In this document: positions 1 through 8,006 of the stretch, in pieces | Layout of the letters: each line of letters opens with the position of its first letter | How positions within the stretch are numbered: position 1 is the stretch's first letter | Assembly: GCA_016926235.1 (NCBI GenBank) | Contig: JAFGOZ010000558.1 | Coordinates: 1 to 15,051, forward strand | Source: Bacteroidales bacterium | GTDB lineage: Bacteria; Bacteroidota; Bacteroidia; Bacteroidales; UBA10428 | DNA: 15,051 nucleotides | Direction of reading: 5' to 3' | Made by a program: the position numbers and the translations under genes | Notes under the pieces: generated by a model | The model's input: the letters and a program-made list of their open reading frames with translations, nothing else | What the model was told of the DNA's origin: nothing | Database searches by the model: none

Positions 1-878
1 ACACAATCATAGGCCACCACCGGCAGTCCGGCAGACATCGCTTCCCCGATGGCATTCGGGAATCCTTCCGAACTGGATGTAAAAGCAAATATCTTTGCCC
101 TGGCATAATAATCTCCGACATGTTCCTGTTTGCCCTCCAGTTTGATAAAATCTTCAGCCCCGGCACTTGCAATGATCTCTTTCAGCCGTTGAGAATGATT
201 TTGTTTTAAATGATCATAACCCACAATCTCCAGCTTCCATCCGGGTTTTCCTATCTTAAGAAACATTTCAATGAGTTTATCCTGGTGCTTGGATTCAATG
301 AGTCTTCCAACCATCAACACCGCATCCTCCTTCTCTATGTCTCTATTGATCTCAACTAACCTAATCGGATTACCGATAACTTCGATATTATCATGATTGA
401 ACTGGGTCCTGTATATTTCCCTGGCTTTTTCGGACTGTGCGACAACTCCGGCCGCCCTCGGGTAAAGCATCCTGCGCAAACGGTCGTGATAACGGCCTAA
501 TTTTTTATCCGGCTGGCACCGGTCCGAGATAAAAACCGGGAATTTAAGTCCGATCAGGGCCAGCAGTACAAAACTGTTCCAGTACTCCCCAAAACTAAGC
601 ATTGAAACAGGTCTGACCTGCCTCACCGTTTTTCGGATAAACAGCAGTGATCTGAGTGCGGACCACAATCGCAATCTGTTATTAAACTGAAATCCCGGCT
701 TATGCACAATGATCGTATTAGGAATGCTATAGAATATTTGCCTGGATATCCCGTAAAGCACAAGGTGAACTTCCAGTTCCTCCTTCGAAACAAAATACCT
801 TGCCAGCTCAGACATCACCCGCTCCATTCCCCCCGCCTGTAAAGACGGGATCACCAGACACAACCTCTTCGTTTTCAT
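1..878 (-). CDS. Family 4 glycosyltransferase, 3' end cut by window edge
   Basis: The ATG at 878-876 opens a frame of 292 codons that runs off the left edge. The N-terminus has a beta-strand followed by PSLQAGGMERV (about residues 11-21), the glycine-rich acceptor-side loop typical of GT4 (GT-B fold) enzymes. Near the visible end, residues 271-292 read EGFPNAIGEAM followed by SAGLPVVAYDC. E271 and E279 form the EX7E motif that contacts the nucleotide-sugar donor. Roughly 70-90 residues are probably missing. Expected role: cytoplasmic transfer of a hexose-type sugar to the lipid-linked repeat unit; donor and linkage cannot be read. It is the last gene of the visible transcription unit, 59 bp after the ATP-grasp gene. 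Base composition is visibly more GC-rich than in most of the cluster; one hand-counted line (541-600) is 28/60 GC. Confidence 0.9.
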   Translation of the reverse strand, partial: MKTKRLCLVIPSLQAGGMERVMSELARYFVSKEELEVHLVLYGISRQIFYSIPNTIIVHKPGFQFNNRLRLWSALRSLLFIRKTVRQVRPVSMLSFGEYWNSFVLLALIGLKFPVFISDRCQPDKKLGRYHDRLRRMLYPRAAGVVAQSEKAREIYRTQFNHDNIEVIGNPIRLVEINRDIEKEDAVLMVGRLIESKHQDKLIEMFLKIGKPGWKLEIVGYDHLKQNHSQRLKEIIASAGAEDFIKLEGKQEHVGDYYARAKIFAFTSSSEGFPNAIGEAMSAGLPVVAYDC

Positions 879-880
879 AA

Positions 881-926
881 TACTACCTACTTCCTACTAC
901 TTACTGACTTCCTGCCTAATCCTAAC
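881..926. repeat. Low-complexity CTACTT/CTTCCT-rich intergenic tract
   Basis: The gap between the ATP-grasp and GT4 genes is made of short degenerate words on the plus strand (CTAC, CTACTTCCT, ACTTACT, GACTTCCTGCC). It directly precedes the GT4 start, so it forms the 5' side of that gene on the minus strand. No promoter is evident in it. It may be a small intergenic repeat; a genome-wide copy count was not possible here. Confidence 0.4.
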
Positions 927-929
927 CAC

Positions 930-950
930 TTTACGCTTTACGCTTTGCGC
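930..950. repeat. Three tandem heptamers at the 3' end of the ATP-grasp gene
   Basis: Plus-strand bases 930-950 are two copies of TTTACGC followed by one TTTGCGC. The stop codon and the last codons (R-K-A-stop) of the ATP-grasp gene are built from this repeat, so the reading frame ends inside it. A heptamer is not a multiple of three, so gain or loss of a unit would change the C-terminal tail. Confidence 0.6.
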
Positions 951-1960
951 TCAATACTTTTAACCAAATCCTCCACCATCCAACCATATGGATTGAAGCT
1001 CCCTGCATGCCACGTCATATCCCTGTCCCAGTATCCCACACAGGGATCGTATCCTTCCATAGCGTATCCATAAGATATTTCGACAATTAATGGCTTCCCA
1101 TCAAGATAAACAAAGTCATAGGCCATATTTTGATCCTTCAATTTTTCAGATACATTGAAAGCAGTCTTAATTGTTTCATCATCAAAATGTTCCTTCTCAT
1201 ACAATATAAAACCACTTCCAGATGCCCTGAAATCATTTTTCCGTACTATTCTCTTTATTGCAAACGCTTTGTTGTTAATTACAACCACACGAATATCAAA
1301 TTCATTTCCGGGAATGAAATCCTGAAACAATATATATCCTTTTTCTCTGCCTGCAATCCTGGCATAGTCTGTTGTATAAAATAGTCTTATAATTCCTTTT
1401 ATCACATTCCAAAAGGATGTTTTTCCAAGCCTGTATTTGCGGTATCGCTCTGAAAGGTTGCTCCATCCTCTATATTGTTTAAAGCCGTATGAGAAAGCTT
1501 TTCTGATAAGTCTCCTGGCATCAGATAATGAATTAACCAACCGAACATTATCCGAGCCTGCCCCGGTACGTAATTTGAAAATTTTCGGAAATGATGTTTG
1601 ATCTGCCCAAATGAGAGCTTCTTTTTTCGTGTAGAAAACGTAGGAAGACGCCAGAGGTGCATTCACAGCTTCTAGAAGATATTTTTGTCCAACTTTATCA
1701 TCAAAGTGCCACACTGTATTGATATCTGGAAATACTTTCTTCCCTGATGCCTGCACAGAGAATAACAGTTGTTTCGCAAACAGACTTTCCCTTGCCCCTT
1801 TATGATTAAAATGCCACATTAAGGCATCACAGTCAGCTAACTGATTTATTATATCATTTTTAAAACAATCAACTAATTTATATTCTATTTTATTTTTCTC
1901 ACAGTAAGATATCCATCGATCACTGAACGATCCAGGATTATTATGTATTCCTAACTTCAT
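938..1960 (-). CDS. ATP-grasp family ligase-like protein
   Basis: I place the start at the ATG at 1960-1958, giving MKLGIHNNPG and 340 residues. The frame is open upstream to 2059, but that would overlap the DUF362 gene and add a 33-residue tail unlike the rest of the protein. ATP-grasp features: K129 in FKLR followed by a GAGSDNV glycine loop (about 132-138), QDFIPGNEFDIRVVVI in the centre, a basic KRIVRK stretch, and DFVYLDGKPLIVEISYGY near 283-300. E294 fits the metal-binding acidic position. The residue where classical enzymes have Asn (E-x-N) is S296. The C-terminal CVGYWD and WM.EDL segments look family-specific. ATP-grasp enzymes join a carboxylate to an amine or thiol through an acyl phosphate. 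Here the likely role is attaching an acyl or amino-acid group to a polysaccharide precursor, but the substrate is unknown. There is no signal peptide. The gene starts 13 bp after the DUF362 stop. Confidence 0.82.
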   Translation of the reverse strand: MKLGIHNNPGSFSDRWISYCEKNKIEYKLVDCFKNDIINQLADCDALMWHFNHKGARESLFAKQLLFSVQASGKKVFPDINTVWHFDDKVGQKYLLEAVNAPLASSYVFYTKKEALIWADQTSFPKIFKLRTGAGSDNVRLVNSLSDARRLIRKAFSYGFKQYRGWSNLSERYRKYRLGKTSFWNVIKGIIRLFYTTDYARIAGREKGYILFQDFIPGNEFDIRVVVINNKAFAIKRIVRKNDFRASGSGFILYEKEHFDDETIKTAFNVSEKLKDQNMAYDFVYLDGKPLIVEISYGYAMEGYDPCVGYWDRDMTWHAGSFNPYGWMVEDLVKSIERKA

Positions 1961-1973
1961 AGTATTAAATAAA

Positions 1974-3296
1974 TTAAATAAGATATGATTTCCATCCAAC
2001 GGGTGGAACTGCTTTAACTGTATAACTTTTAAGATCCTCAATAGAAATACTTTCTTCATTTAAGGTAATATTACAATCCTCCGAATAAATATTCAAATTT
2101 TCACGCAGCAGGGGTATTTTTTCGATAGGAAGACCCATCAAAACAGCCATAGCTCTGTCATTAATCAAAGGATTGTCTGAAAATGATATGAAACCGAGTG
2201 GAAGCGGATCAGGTTCCAATGGTCCATCTCCCTGCCCGGCAATGATGGCATCGCATAAATTATAGATAATACGTTGCGGATCAGAAGCTATTTTCCCTTT
2301 AGAATTTCCAAAAACAGCTATTTTATTAAGGTCTCCAACCATTCTCCAGGTAGTATCATTCCCATACCATCCTGCAGAAAGTCGGTGTTCAGGTCCGGGA
2401 AAGGAGAGTCTCCAGAACAAGGATGACATCTTTTGCCAGAACCAGAAACTTTTCATACCCTGCCTCTGATTCGCCATATCCAGCAAACGCTCTGACCAAT
2501 ACCTAAGCAGTGAGCCTCCGGGATAACAGTCACCGCCTTTATCCACTCCACCCAGCCTGTGATGAGGCAGGAAATCCTTGTCTCCATTAATTCCAACAAT
2601 ATTTTTTAAGGCACCTGTAATGCCGGTTTTTTCATGAGTCTTTATTTTCGGCATTGATATAACAATATCTGCGTCAAAAAAATCCCTGGCAATGCAATAT
2701 TTATGAACCCCGGGTGAGTGAGCGGAGAACATTCGGGCAGGATCATAATTGGTTACCCTGAATTTAGACTTACCGGGCAATGTTATTGGTTCGAGGTAAC
2801 TTTCAGAACCCAGATCAAAAATCAGGAATTCAGAAAGAGGTTTAATTTCAGATACTGGCTTGTTATCATGGATATTGTACCTTCTGCGTCGAAAATCCTT
2901 TATGTTAACGTTGATATTATACGCTTTAGAAAGAGCTTTTACACTATTAATAAATGATTCCAAAATCATTTTATCCCAAATACAACCTTGAATAGGAGCG
3001 TCACCAATAATAACCATTCCGGGTTCCATTTCAAGGATAATTTTCAAAGTTGCCAGAACAAAAGCATCATTAGTACGTAAACAGATCTCATCAGAAATTT
3101 TATCTGAATGAACTACCCAATTTGGTTTGAGTAGAACTCTCTTATTTCTAATATTATCCTTATTTAGTTTAAAGCTGATTAACTCTCTGATTACGCTCTC
3201 CATCTGGTCTGTTTTCAAATAAACAGAAGCCAGACTATTCACTTTTCGGTCTTCAGTATTTTTAAATATAGTTTTAATATGTACAAAACTATTCAT
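1974..3296 (-). CDS. DUF362 domain-containing protein
   Basis: 440 residues from the ATG at 3296-3294, which overlaps the end of the deacetylase-like gene by 8 bp and implies coupled translation. Family-type motifs: VLLKPNWVVHSD (about 54-65), an IGDAPIQGC segment near 97-105, and VISMPKIKTHEKTG with P216, K217, K219 and H221, followed by ALKNIVGINGDKDFLPHHRLG. These match the DUF362 core as I recall it (K-P-N, a GDxP turn, PKxKTH, GALKN). No CxxCxxC cluster-binding motif is present, so the ferredoxin-like tail of some DUF362 proteins is missing. No signal peptide or membrane segment is seen. Biochemical function of the family is not established. Its position between a NodB-like protein and an ATP-grasp protein suggests a step in modifying a sugar precursor. 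Confidence 0.82.
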   Translation of the reverse strand: MNSFVHIKTIFKNTEDRKVNSLASVYLKTDQMESVIRELISFKLNKDNIRNKRVLLKPNWVVHSDKISDEICLRTNDAFVLATLKIILEMEPGMVIIGDAPIQGCIWDKMILESFINSVKALSKAYNINVNIKDFRRRRYNIHDNKPVSEIKPLSEFLIFDLGSESYLEPITLPGKSKFRVTNYDPARMFSAHSPGVHKYCIARDFFDADIVISMPKIKTHEKTGITGALKNIVGINGDKDFLPHHRLGGVDKGGDCYPGGSLLRYWSERLLDMANQRQGMKSFWFWQKMSSLFWRLSFPGPEHRLSAGWYGNDTTWRMVGDLNKIAVFGNSKGKIASDPQRIIYNLCDAIIAGQGDGPLEPDPLPLGFISFSDNPLINDRAMAVLMGLPIEKIPLLRENLNIYSEDCNITLNEESISIEDLKSYTVKAVPPVGWKSYLI

Positions 3297-4428
3297 TGTT
3301 CTTTTCAGTATTCATTAGTTCACCTAAATGAGTTGTAGTAATAAATTCAACTTCAGGCCAATTCTTAGTTATTTCCTTAAGTAAAACTGAGAGCTGCCGT
3401 AAACCTCTATCACGATTCGAAAGATTTAACTTTCCAATATAATTAACCCTGTGCGAACTTATAATAGCAGGCTTTTTCCATCGAAATGCCGATTTGATCT
3501 CAAACAGGCAGCTGTCAATCCAGTCTTTGCCTTCCTGACTGGGTTCGAAAAAGCAATTCCGGATGATATAACTTAAACCGTTTCTTTCCTTCTGTCCAAG
3601 ATAATGATATACTTTTCTAGTTTTACCGATTCCATGGGGTTCGTATTGAATTTTGGATGCAAATCTGTACTTTATAGCATTTTCCACTAATGTTTGGTTC
3701 AGAACGTTATTCATTGTGCCATTGGGAGGCACAAAGAATTCTGCCGTGTATCCCATGATTTTCTCAAACAGTTGAAGGCCATCAGTAATAATGCTTCTTT
3801 GATACTCAAGCTCACTGATATTATTCATTAAAAATGCCGCCTGATAATCTACATCAGGAAATGATTTAGGAACAAAGCCCCACAATCCTTCATTAAAGGC
3901 AACCATTGTATCCTCCTCACCCTCCTGAAGTGCTTTTATCCATGCAGTGACGTTCAAGTGCTCCCGGCCATGCATTTGAGGCACAAAAAGCTCTTTATCA
4001 ATACCTTCCTTCCAAAGTTCGAAGGAGTTCTCACAACCCGGATATCGTTTCAGGGTTGTGGTAAAGGGTTCATAATAATACTTCTGGAACCCTGAATCTG
4101 CAATTTTTTGAAAATCAGGATTTGCAACTATACATACCGGAGTAAATACAGCATTCTTACCTTTAAAATCTTTGGAGTTTGAAAGTACCTCATAAAGGCC
4201 TTCCAGATCCTGACTTGTGGCCAGTGTATCATTCAGATTATATCTTTCTGCGTCCTCCGATCTTAAATCAAGACCTAATTGTTCAAGCTTCACAAATGAA
4301 TCAAGAGAAGGCATTCTTATGCTTCCCCAATCGTCTGATTCAATCACAATCAGTTTCCGTCCTGTTTGCCACCCGGGGATATTGCTTAAATTCTTTTTAA
4401 TTATTCTTCTGATCTTATATTTATGCAT
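3289..4428 (-). CDS. NodB-like polysaccharide deacetylase-fold protein, cytoplasmic
   Basis: 379 residues from the ATG at 4428-4426. The core resembles carbohydrate esterase family 4 (NodB homology). IVIESDDWGS puts adjacent aspartates at D32/D33 (motif 1). QMHGREHLNV gives H153 and H157 in an HxxxH arrangement (motif 2), so a D-H-H metal triad is plausible. FFVPPNGTMNN resembles motif 3, and ISSHRVNYIG carries H326 near the end, where CE4 enzymes have a catalytic histidine. The family removes N-acetyl groups from sugars. Unlike secreted peptidoglycan or chitin deacetylases, this protein starts with a basic, non-hydrophobic segment and has no signal peptide, so it probably acts in the cytoplasm on a nucleotide- or lipid-linked sugar. 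It lies 9 bp after the polymerase-like gene and overlaps the DUF362 gene. Sequence identity to classical NodB looks low; activity is inferred. Confidence 0.72.
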   Translation of the reverse strand: MHKYKIRRIIKKNLSNIPGWQTGRKLIVIESDDWGSIRMPSLDSFVKLEQLGLDLRSEDAERYNLNDTLATSQDLEGLYEVLSNSKDFKGKNAVFTPVCIVANPDFQKIADSGFQKYYYEPFTTTLKRYPGCENSFELWKEGIDKELFVPQMHGREHLNVTAWIKALQEGEEDTMVAFNEGLWGFVPKSFPDVDYQAAFLMNNISELEYQRSIITDGLQLFEKIMGYTAEFFVPPNGTMNNVLNQTLVENAIKYRFASKIQYEPHGIGKTRKVYHYLGQKERNGLSYIIRNCFFEPSQEGKDWIDSCLFEIKSAFRWKKPAIISSHRVNYIGKLNLSNRDRGLRQLSVLLKEITKNWPEVEFITTTHLGELMNTEKNNE

Positions 4429-4437
4429 TATTAATGA

Positions 4438-5703
4438 TCAATTAGGAAAGAAAATCTCTGCCAGAGGTATTTCATCCGCCAAAAAAGGCATACCAAAACC
4501 TGGTAAAAAAATCCATGAATTTATATAATCTGCACCTTTCCTGAAAACTATAGCAATATACAAAGCCATTGGAAACAGTCCGATCAAGGTGAGTAGATTA
4601 ATTTTATTAACTTGAAATTTTAGATAATACAGGAATATGTATAATGTTGTAAATAACATGAAAACTAATTGAAATCTATCCCCAAAAGAAGGAATAGATT
4701 TTCCAAAATTTATAAATGAAAGAAAGAGAAGTAAAAAACTGAACAAATTTTTTTCTGCTTTTTCATTCATCAGATATCTATATTTAAGATATATTACACT
4801 CAGTGCAAATAGAAGGTAGTAAAAAATAAGATCTTTACTTAAGAGTACAAACCAGTCAACTTGCTCTGCTACTTCCTGAAGAGTACGATTGTAACTTTCT
4901 CCAGTATATCCCGAATACCTGTTTTGTAACGCACCACCTAGTCTTAGTGCAATTGTATTAAAGACAGGCATTAATAAACCCGGCAAGAAGAAAGAGGATA
5001 TTAGAAGCGGGAAATAAATGTAGTTTCGGTTCCCTACAAAATAATATATAATCAGGATTACATTTGCCGTCATAAAACTCCAATGCATAAAGCAGGCACC
5101 TAAGGTTAGCAATAGAAATCTTTTATCTCGGTACAAAACAACCTGATAGGCTCCGTAAAAAAACATCCAGGCTGCTGTCCACATTCTTGGAGCATAAATA
5201 AATGTGACAGGAATTATTGTAATAAAAAAAATCATAAATATCAAACTGTTTAATCCCGGATTTTCCAGATAACGCTTATAAAGAAGATAAATAGATATAA
5301 GGTGAAAAAAACCGAATACTGTAGCATATGCAGCAAATAAGAAATTATGCTCAGTTGTAAAACGGGATACCACAAAACAGATGAAGGGTTCTATGATATC
5401 CACTGAAGTATCAGTTGAATACAGTCCACCAACAATATTAAAAAATTCTGAAAATGGCCGAGTTGAAATATACAAAAAGTCCTCTACGTATCTGTATGAA
5501 TCGGTAAATGGATGGACAATCATAGTAAGGCCATAATAGATAAGAAAAAAATATACAATATTCCTGGCAATCCTTTCCTTGTAGTTTGCAAGAGCTATTA
5601 TGAATGATAGAAATGGCCAAAGGACAAAAAGAAATAAATAATGCTTATAATTAGATTTATAAGAAAAAAGATATGGATTTGATATGCTCATGCTATTATC
5701 CAT
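4438..5703 (-). CDS. EpsG/Wzy-like O-antigen polymerase
   Basis: 421 residues from the ATG at 5703-5701; a second ATG five codons in is an alternative start. The protein is strongly hydrophobic, with about ten or more membrane segments. Examples are HYLFLFVLWPFLSFIIAL (about 21-38), NIVYFFLIYYGLTMIV, LIFMIFFITIIPVTFIY, FPLLISSFFLPGLLMPVF and LFSFLLLFLSFINF. A polar segment after the second helix, HPFTDSYRYVEDF, resembles the D-x-Y-x-Y region of EpsG-family proteins. It is the only polytopic protein besides Wzx, so it is the best candidate for the polymerase that joins repeat units in the periplasm. Wzy proteins diverge so far that the call rests on topology and context. It lies 91 bp after the preceding glycosyltransferase, in a gap that holds two palindromes. 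Confidence 0.75.
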   Translation of the reverse strand: MDNSMSISNPYLFSYKSNYKHYLFLFVLWPFLSFIIALANYKERIARNIVYFFLIYYGLTMIVHPFTDSYRYVEDFLYISTRPFSEFFNIVGGLYSTDTSVDIIEPFICFVVSRFTTEHNFLFAAYATVFGFFHLISIYLLYKRYLENPGLNSLIFMIFFITIIPVTFIYAPRMWTAAWMFFYGAYQVVLYRDKRFLLLTLGACFMHWSFMTANVILIIYYFVGNRNYIYFPLLISSFFLPGLLMPVFNTIALRLGGALQNRYSGYTGESYNRTLQEVAEQVDWFVLLSKDLIFYYLLFALSVIYLKYRYLMNEKAEKNLFSFLLLFLSFINFGKSIPSFGDRFQLVFMLFTTLYIFLYYLKFQVNKINLLTLIGLFPMALYIAIVFRKGADYINSWIFLPGFGMPFLADEIPLAEIFFPN

Positions 5704-5794
5704 TCAACTATAATTTAATCTGTACTTGACCAAGTATTATTTGAAGATATTTAAAATGAAATTTATTAATAAATTCAGTCAGCAATTTAAAGAA
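5704..5794. promoter_or_regulatory. AT-rich intergenic gap with two palindromes
   Basis: This is one of the two widest gaps in the operon. Bases 5723-5736 are TACTTG-AC-CAAGTA, six-base arms around two bases. Bases 5760-5775 are a perfect 16-base palindrome, AATTTATT followed by AATAAATT. The first lies about 20 bp before the start of the polymerase-like gene and could be an operator. The second is purely A/T and has no following T-run convincing enough to call a terminator. Functions are inferred only from position and symmetry. Confidence 0.35.
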
Positions 5795-6838
5795 TCATTT
5801 TACTTCCTGTCTAATCTTTTTCTGACGCAATTCCCGGCAGCTGCTAAATTTTAAATAGAATACTATAAAAAAAGCTCCAAAATAAGGTGAAAAATTATAT
5901 AACATACCACATATTAAATTCCATCCTTTGCATCCTTTCAGTCCAAGCTTGGCCAGATTATAAGCCTTAAGATTATACACCGTGTTCATAAGCTCTTTAA
6001 ATGATCTGGTCTTCACTGCGGAATATAGCGATAAGATAACAAACTGCAGAATAGGTCTATTTATAAATGAATCTTGGTCTTCAGGCAGCTTATATTTATT
6101 TTTGAAATTTTTCAGGTTTCTTGCAGCTAGCCCATATCCATTTCTTGCTTCTTCAGAATAGTATAGATCAGAATTCATCGCTGAATACTGGCGATCAACT
6201 TTTATGTACAACAATTTCTTCATAAATAAAATGCGATTGGCGAGACAATGGGCCCGGGCTAAAAATTCACCATCTTCAAGAAATGGTACATTAGGGAGAA
6301 ATTCCAGGGAATTATTTCTTAGAAAATCTGCTTTAAAGATAACACCAATCGAAATATCAGGAAGAAAATATTTTTTCTTATGCAACTGATTAAAAGCTTC
6401 AATACCAGTTATTACTCTATCCTCAAACTCTTCATTGATTCTTTCACCAAGCTGTTTGTTTTTAATGTCTATAAAAGTATAACCCGGAATTAACATATCT
6501 ATACTATTCGAGTCAGCTGCTTTCAATATCTGTTTAAAGCTATTCGGATAAATATAATCATCCGGATCAATAAACATCAAGTACTTCCCTGTAGCTTTAT
6601 TAATTCCATAATTGCGGGCTACTGAAACGCCCTGGTTTTCTTGATCAGATAATTTGATATTATTAAACTCCTTCTGCAGATTTAGAACAATTTCCCTGCT
6701 ATTATCAGGTGATCCGTCATTAATACAAATGAGTTCAAAATTCTCTGCAGGCAAATCCTGATCCTCTAAACTTCTTAAACATTTCTCCAAGAATTGTTCA
6801 ACGTTATATATAGGAATTATTATTGAAAGCAATCTCAT
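5795..6838 (-). CDS. Family 2 glycosyltransferase (GT-A fold)
   Basis: 347 residues from the ATG at 6838-6836. The N-terminal domain is classical GT2: LSIIIPIYNVEQFLEKC (4-20), INDGSPDNS with D41, ENQGVSVARNYGINKATG (67-84), and the metal-binding FIDPDDY with D91, D93 and D94. After about residue 230 the sequence becomes basic with a hydrophobic stretch (ICGMLYNFSPYFGAFFIVFYL) near residues 310-330, which may rest on or in the membrane. It should transfer one sugar to the undecaprenyl-linked repeat unit on the cytoplasmic face; donor and linkage are not readable. It is preceded by a 97-bp gap with a possible promoter and followed by a 91-bp gap, so it may start a sub-transcript. Confidence 0.92.
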   Translation of the reverse strand: MRLLSIIIPIYNVEQFLEKCLRSLEDQDLPAENFELICINDGSPDNSREIVLNLQKEFNNIKLSDQENQGVSVARNYGINKATGKYLMFIDPDDYIYPNSFKQILKAADSNSIDMLIPGYTFIDIKNKQLGERINEEFEDRVITGIEAFNQLHKKKYFLPDISIGVIFKADFLRNNSLEFLPNVPFLEDGEFLARAHCLANRILFMKKLLYIKVDRQYSAMNSDLYYSEEARNGYGLAARNLKNFKNKYKLPEDQDSFINRPILQFVILSLYSAVKTRSFKELMNTVYNLKAYNLAKLGLKGCKGWNLICGMLYNFSPYFGAFFIVFYLKFSSCRELRQKKIRQEVK

Positions 6839-6893
6839 ATCCTAACCATTAATATAATAAGTGAATTCCATTTACATGTAATTAAAATAAATA

Positions 6894-6922
6894 CAAATCC
6901 ATTATATAGGGTTTCTATCAAA
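6894..6922 (-). promoter_or_regulatory. Possible Bacteroidota-type promoter before the GT2 gene at 6838
   Basis: On the minus strand, TTTG (6922-6919) is followed after 17 bases by TGGATTTG (6901-6894). The Bacteroidota primary sigma factor prefers TTTG around -33 and TAnnTTTG around -7, so only the second base of the -7 box differs. The 97-bp gap (6839-6935) fits an internal promoter. In such AT-rich sequence a match of this quality can occur by chance. Confidence 0.3.
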
Positions 6923-6935
6923 TGTCCTTTATATT

Positions 6936-7973
6936 TTACCTTCTCTTGTTAAATAACTCTAATCCAATATTAAAAGTTTGTTTTAAGAAAGAGCCAAACA
7001 TATAATATTTGGACATTAATTTACAAAGAAAATTTAGGGACTTATATTTTGCTGAGATGTAAATAATTTTTTGTTTCAATGAACGCAAATTTTTTACATG
7101 GCTGAGTTCCTTCTTTGCATTTTCTGGCTGATTAGCAAGTAAATATTGATAAATCAAATCAATTTTATGTTGGGATAGAAAGGCTTCCTTGATTTCAGTT
7201 GGAGTATTATATTTCTCCATCAGATAATTTACCAATGACAATGATGTTGCACTGAATTTTTCAATGGCACTGATTTCGCGATTACCCGTAAGAGACCTGG
7301 AATGAACTCGATAAATGCCTGATATTTCATCAATGTAAAAAACACTTGACCGACGACAAATTTCCGCCCAAAGAAAAACATCAACTGTGAGAAGTCTATT
7401 ATCAATAATGAAATCAAAATCTACATTCTCTTTTGCCAGATCAGCCCTAAAGCAAGTTGTAAGTGGATTTATGTTAACAGAAGTAATTTGGTAGGGCCCT
7501 ATAACATTTCCGGAATTTGAATCAGTCTTTTCCCATAAATGTCCTTTCTTCTTCTTTCCATTTTCGTATAAAGAAAAATAGTTTGTATGTACTAATCCCA
7601 CCTCTGGATTTGATTCAAGAATATCAACTTGCTTTTGTAGCTTATGTTTATCAGTCCAATAATCATCCCCTTCAAGAATGGCAACATATTTTGAAGTAAC
7701 CGTATCAAATAACTCCTTATAATTGGCAGCCATTCCTATATTTGAACTGTGCTTCAAAAGTAAAATCTTATCTGGGTATAAATTGGCAAATTTTTCACAG
7801 ATCTGAAGTGTAATATCAGTTGAGCAATCTTCACCAATAATTAATCTAAAAGCAAAAGTGCTTTTCTGCATTAATACACTCCGTATAGCCTGTGAAATAT
7901 ATTGCTCCTGATTATAAGCAGGCATTAATATGTCAACCAAATGACTATCGCTGTAGAAATCTTTAGCTAGCAT
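6936..7973 (-). CDS. Family 2 glycosyltransferase (GT-A fold)
   Basis: 345 residues from the ATG at 7973-7971. VDILMPAYNQEQYISQAI (13-30), IIGEDCSTD with E48/D49 and LEGDDYW with E101, D103 and D104 mark the nucleotide-sugar and metal sites. The sequence between them (HSSNIGMAANYKELFD) and the segment NPLTTCFRADL are typical of the GT2 subgroup that writes G-E-D-C-S-T-D instead of N-D-G-S-T-D. A C-terminal part rich in Lys and Leu (about 270-345) has no recognisable domain. It lies 33 bp after the preceding glycosyltransferase stop. It should add one sugar of the repeat unit; specificity is unknown. Confidence 0.92.
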   Translation of the reverse strand: MLAKDFYSDSHLVDILMPAYNQEQYISQAIRSVLMQKSTFAFRLIIGEDCSTDITLQICEKFANLYPDKILLLKHSSNIGMAANYKELFDTVTSKYVAILEGDDYWTDKHKLQKQVDILESNPEVGLVHTNYFSLYENGKKKKGHLWEKTDSNSGNVIGPYQITSVNINPLTTCFRADLAKENVDFDFIIDNRLLTVDVFLWAEICRRSSVFYIDEISGIYRVHSRSLTGNREISAIEKFSATSLSLVNYLMEKYNTPTEIKEAFLSQHKIDLIYQYLLANQPENAKKELSHVKNLRSLKQKIIYISAKYKSLNFLCKLMSKYYMFGSFLKQTFNIGLELFNKRR

Positions 7974-8006
7974 TCATATAAAAAATCAATAAATTCTCAG
8001 GAATTC

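Noticed and set aside
1961..2059. Extended N-terminus of the ATP-grasp protein (33 more residues).
   Set aside because: It would overlap the DUF362 gene by 86 bases, and the ATP-grasp fold begins naturally at MKLGIHNN (start at 1960).
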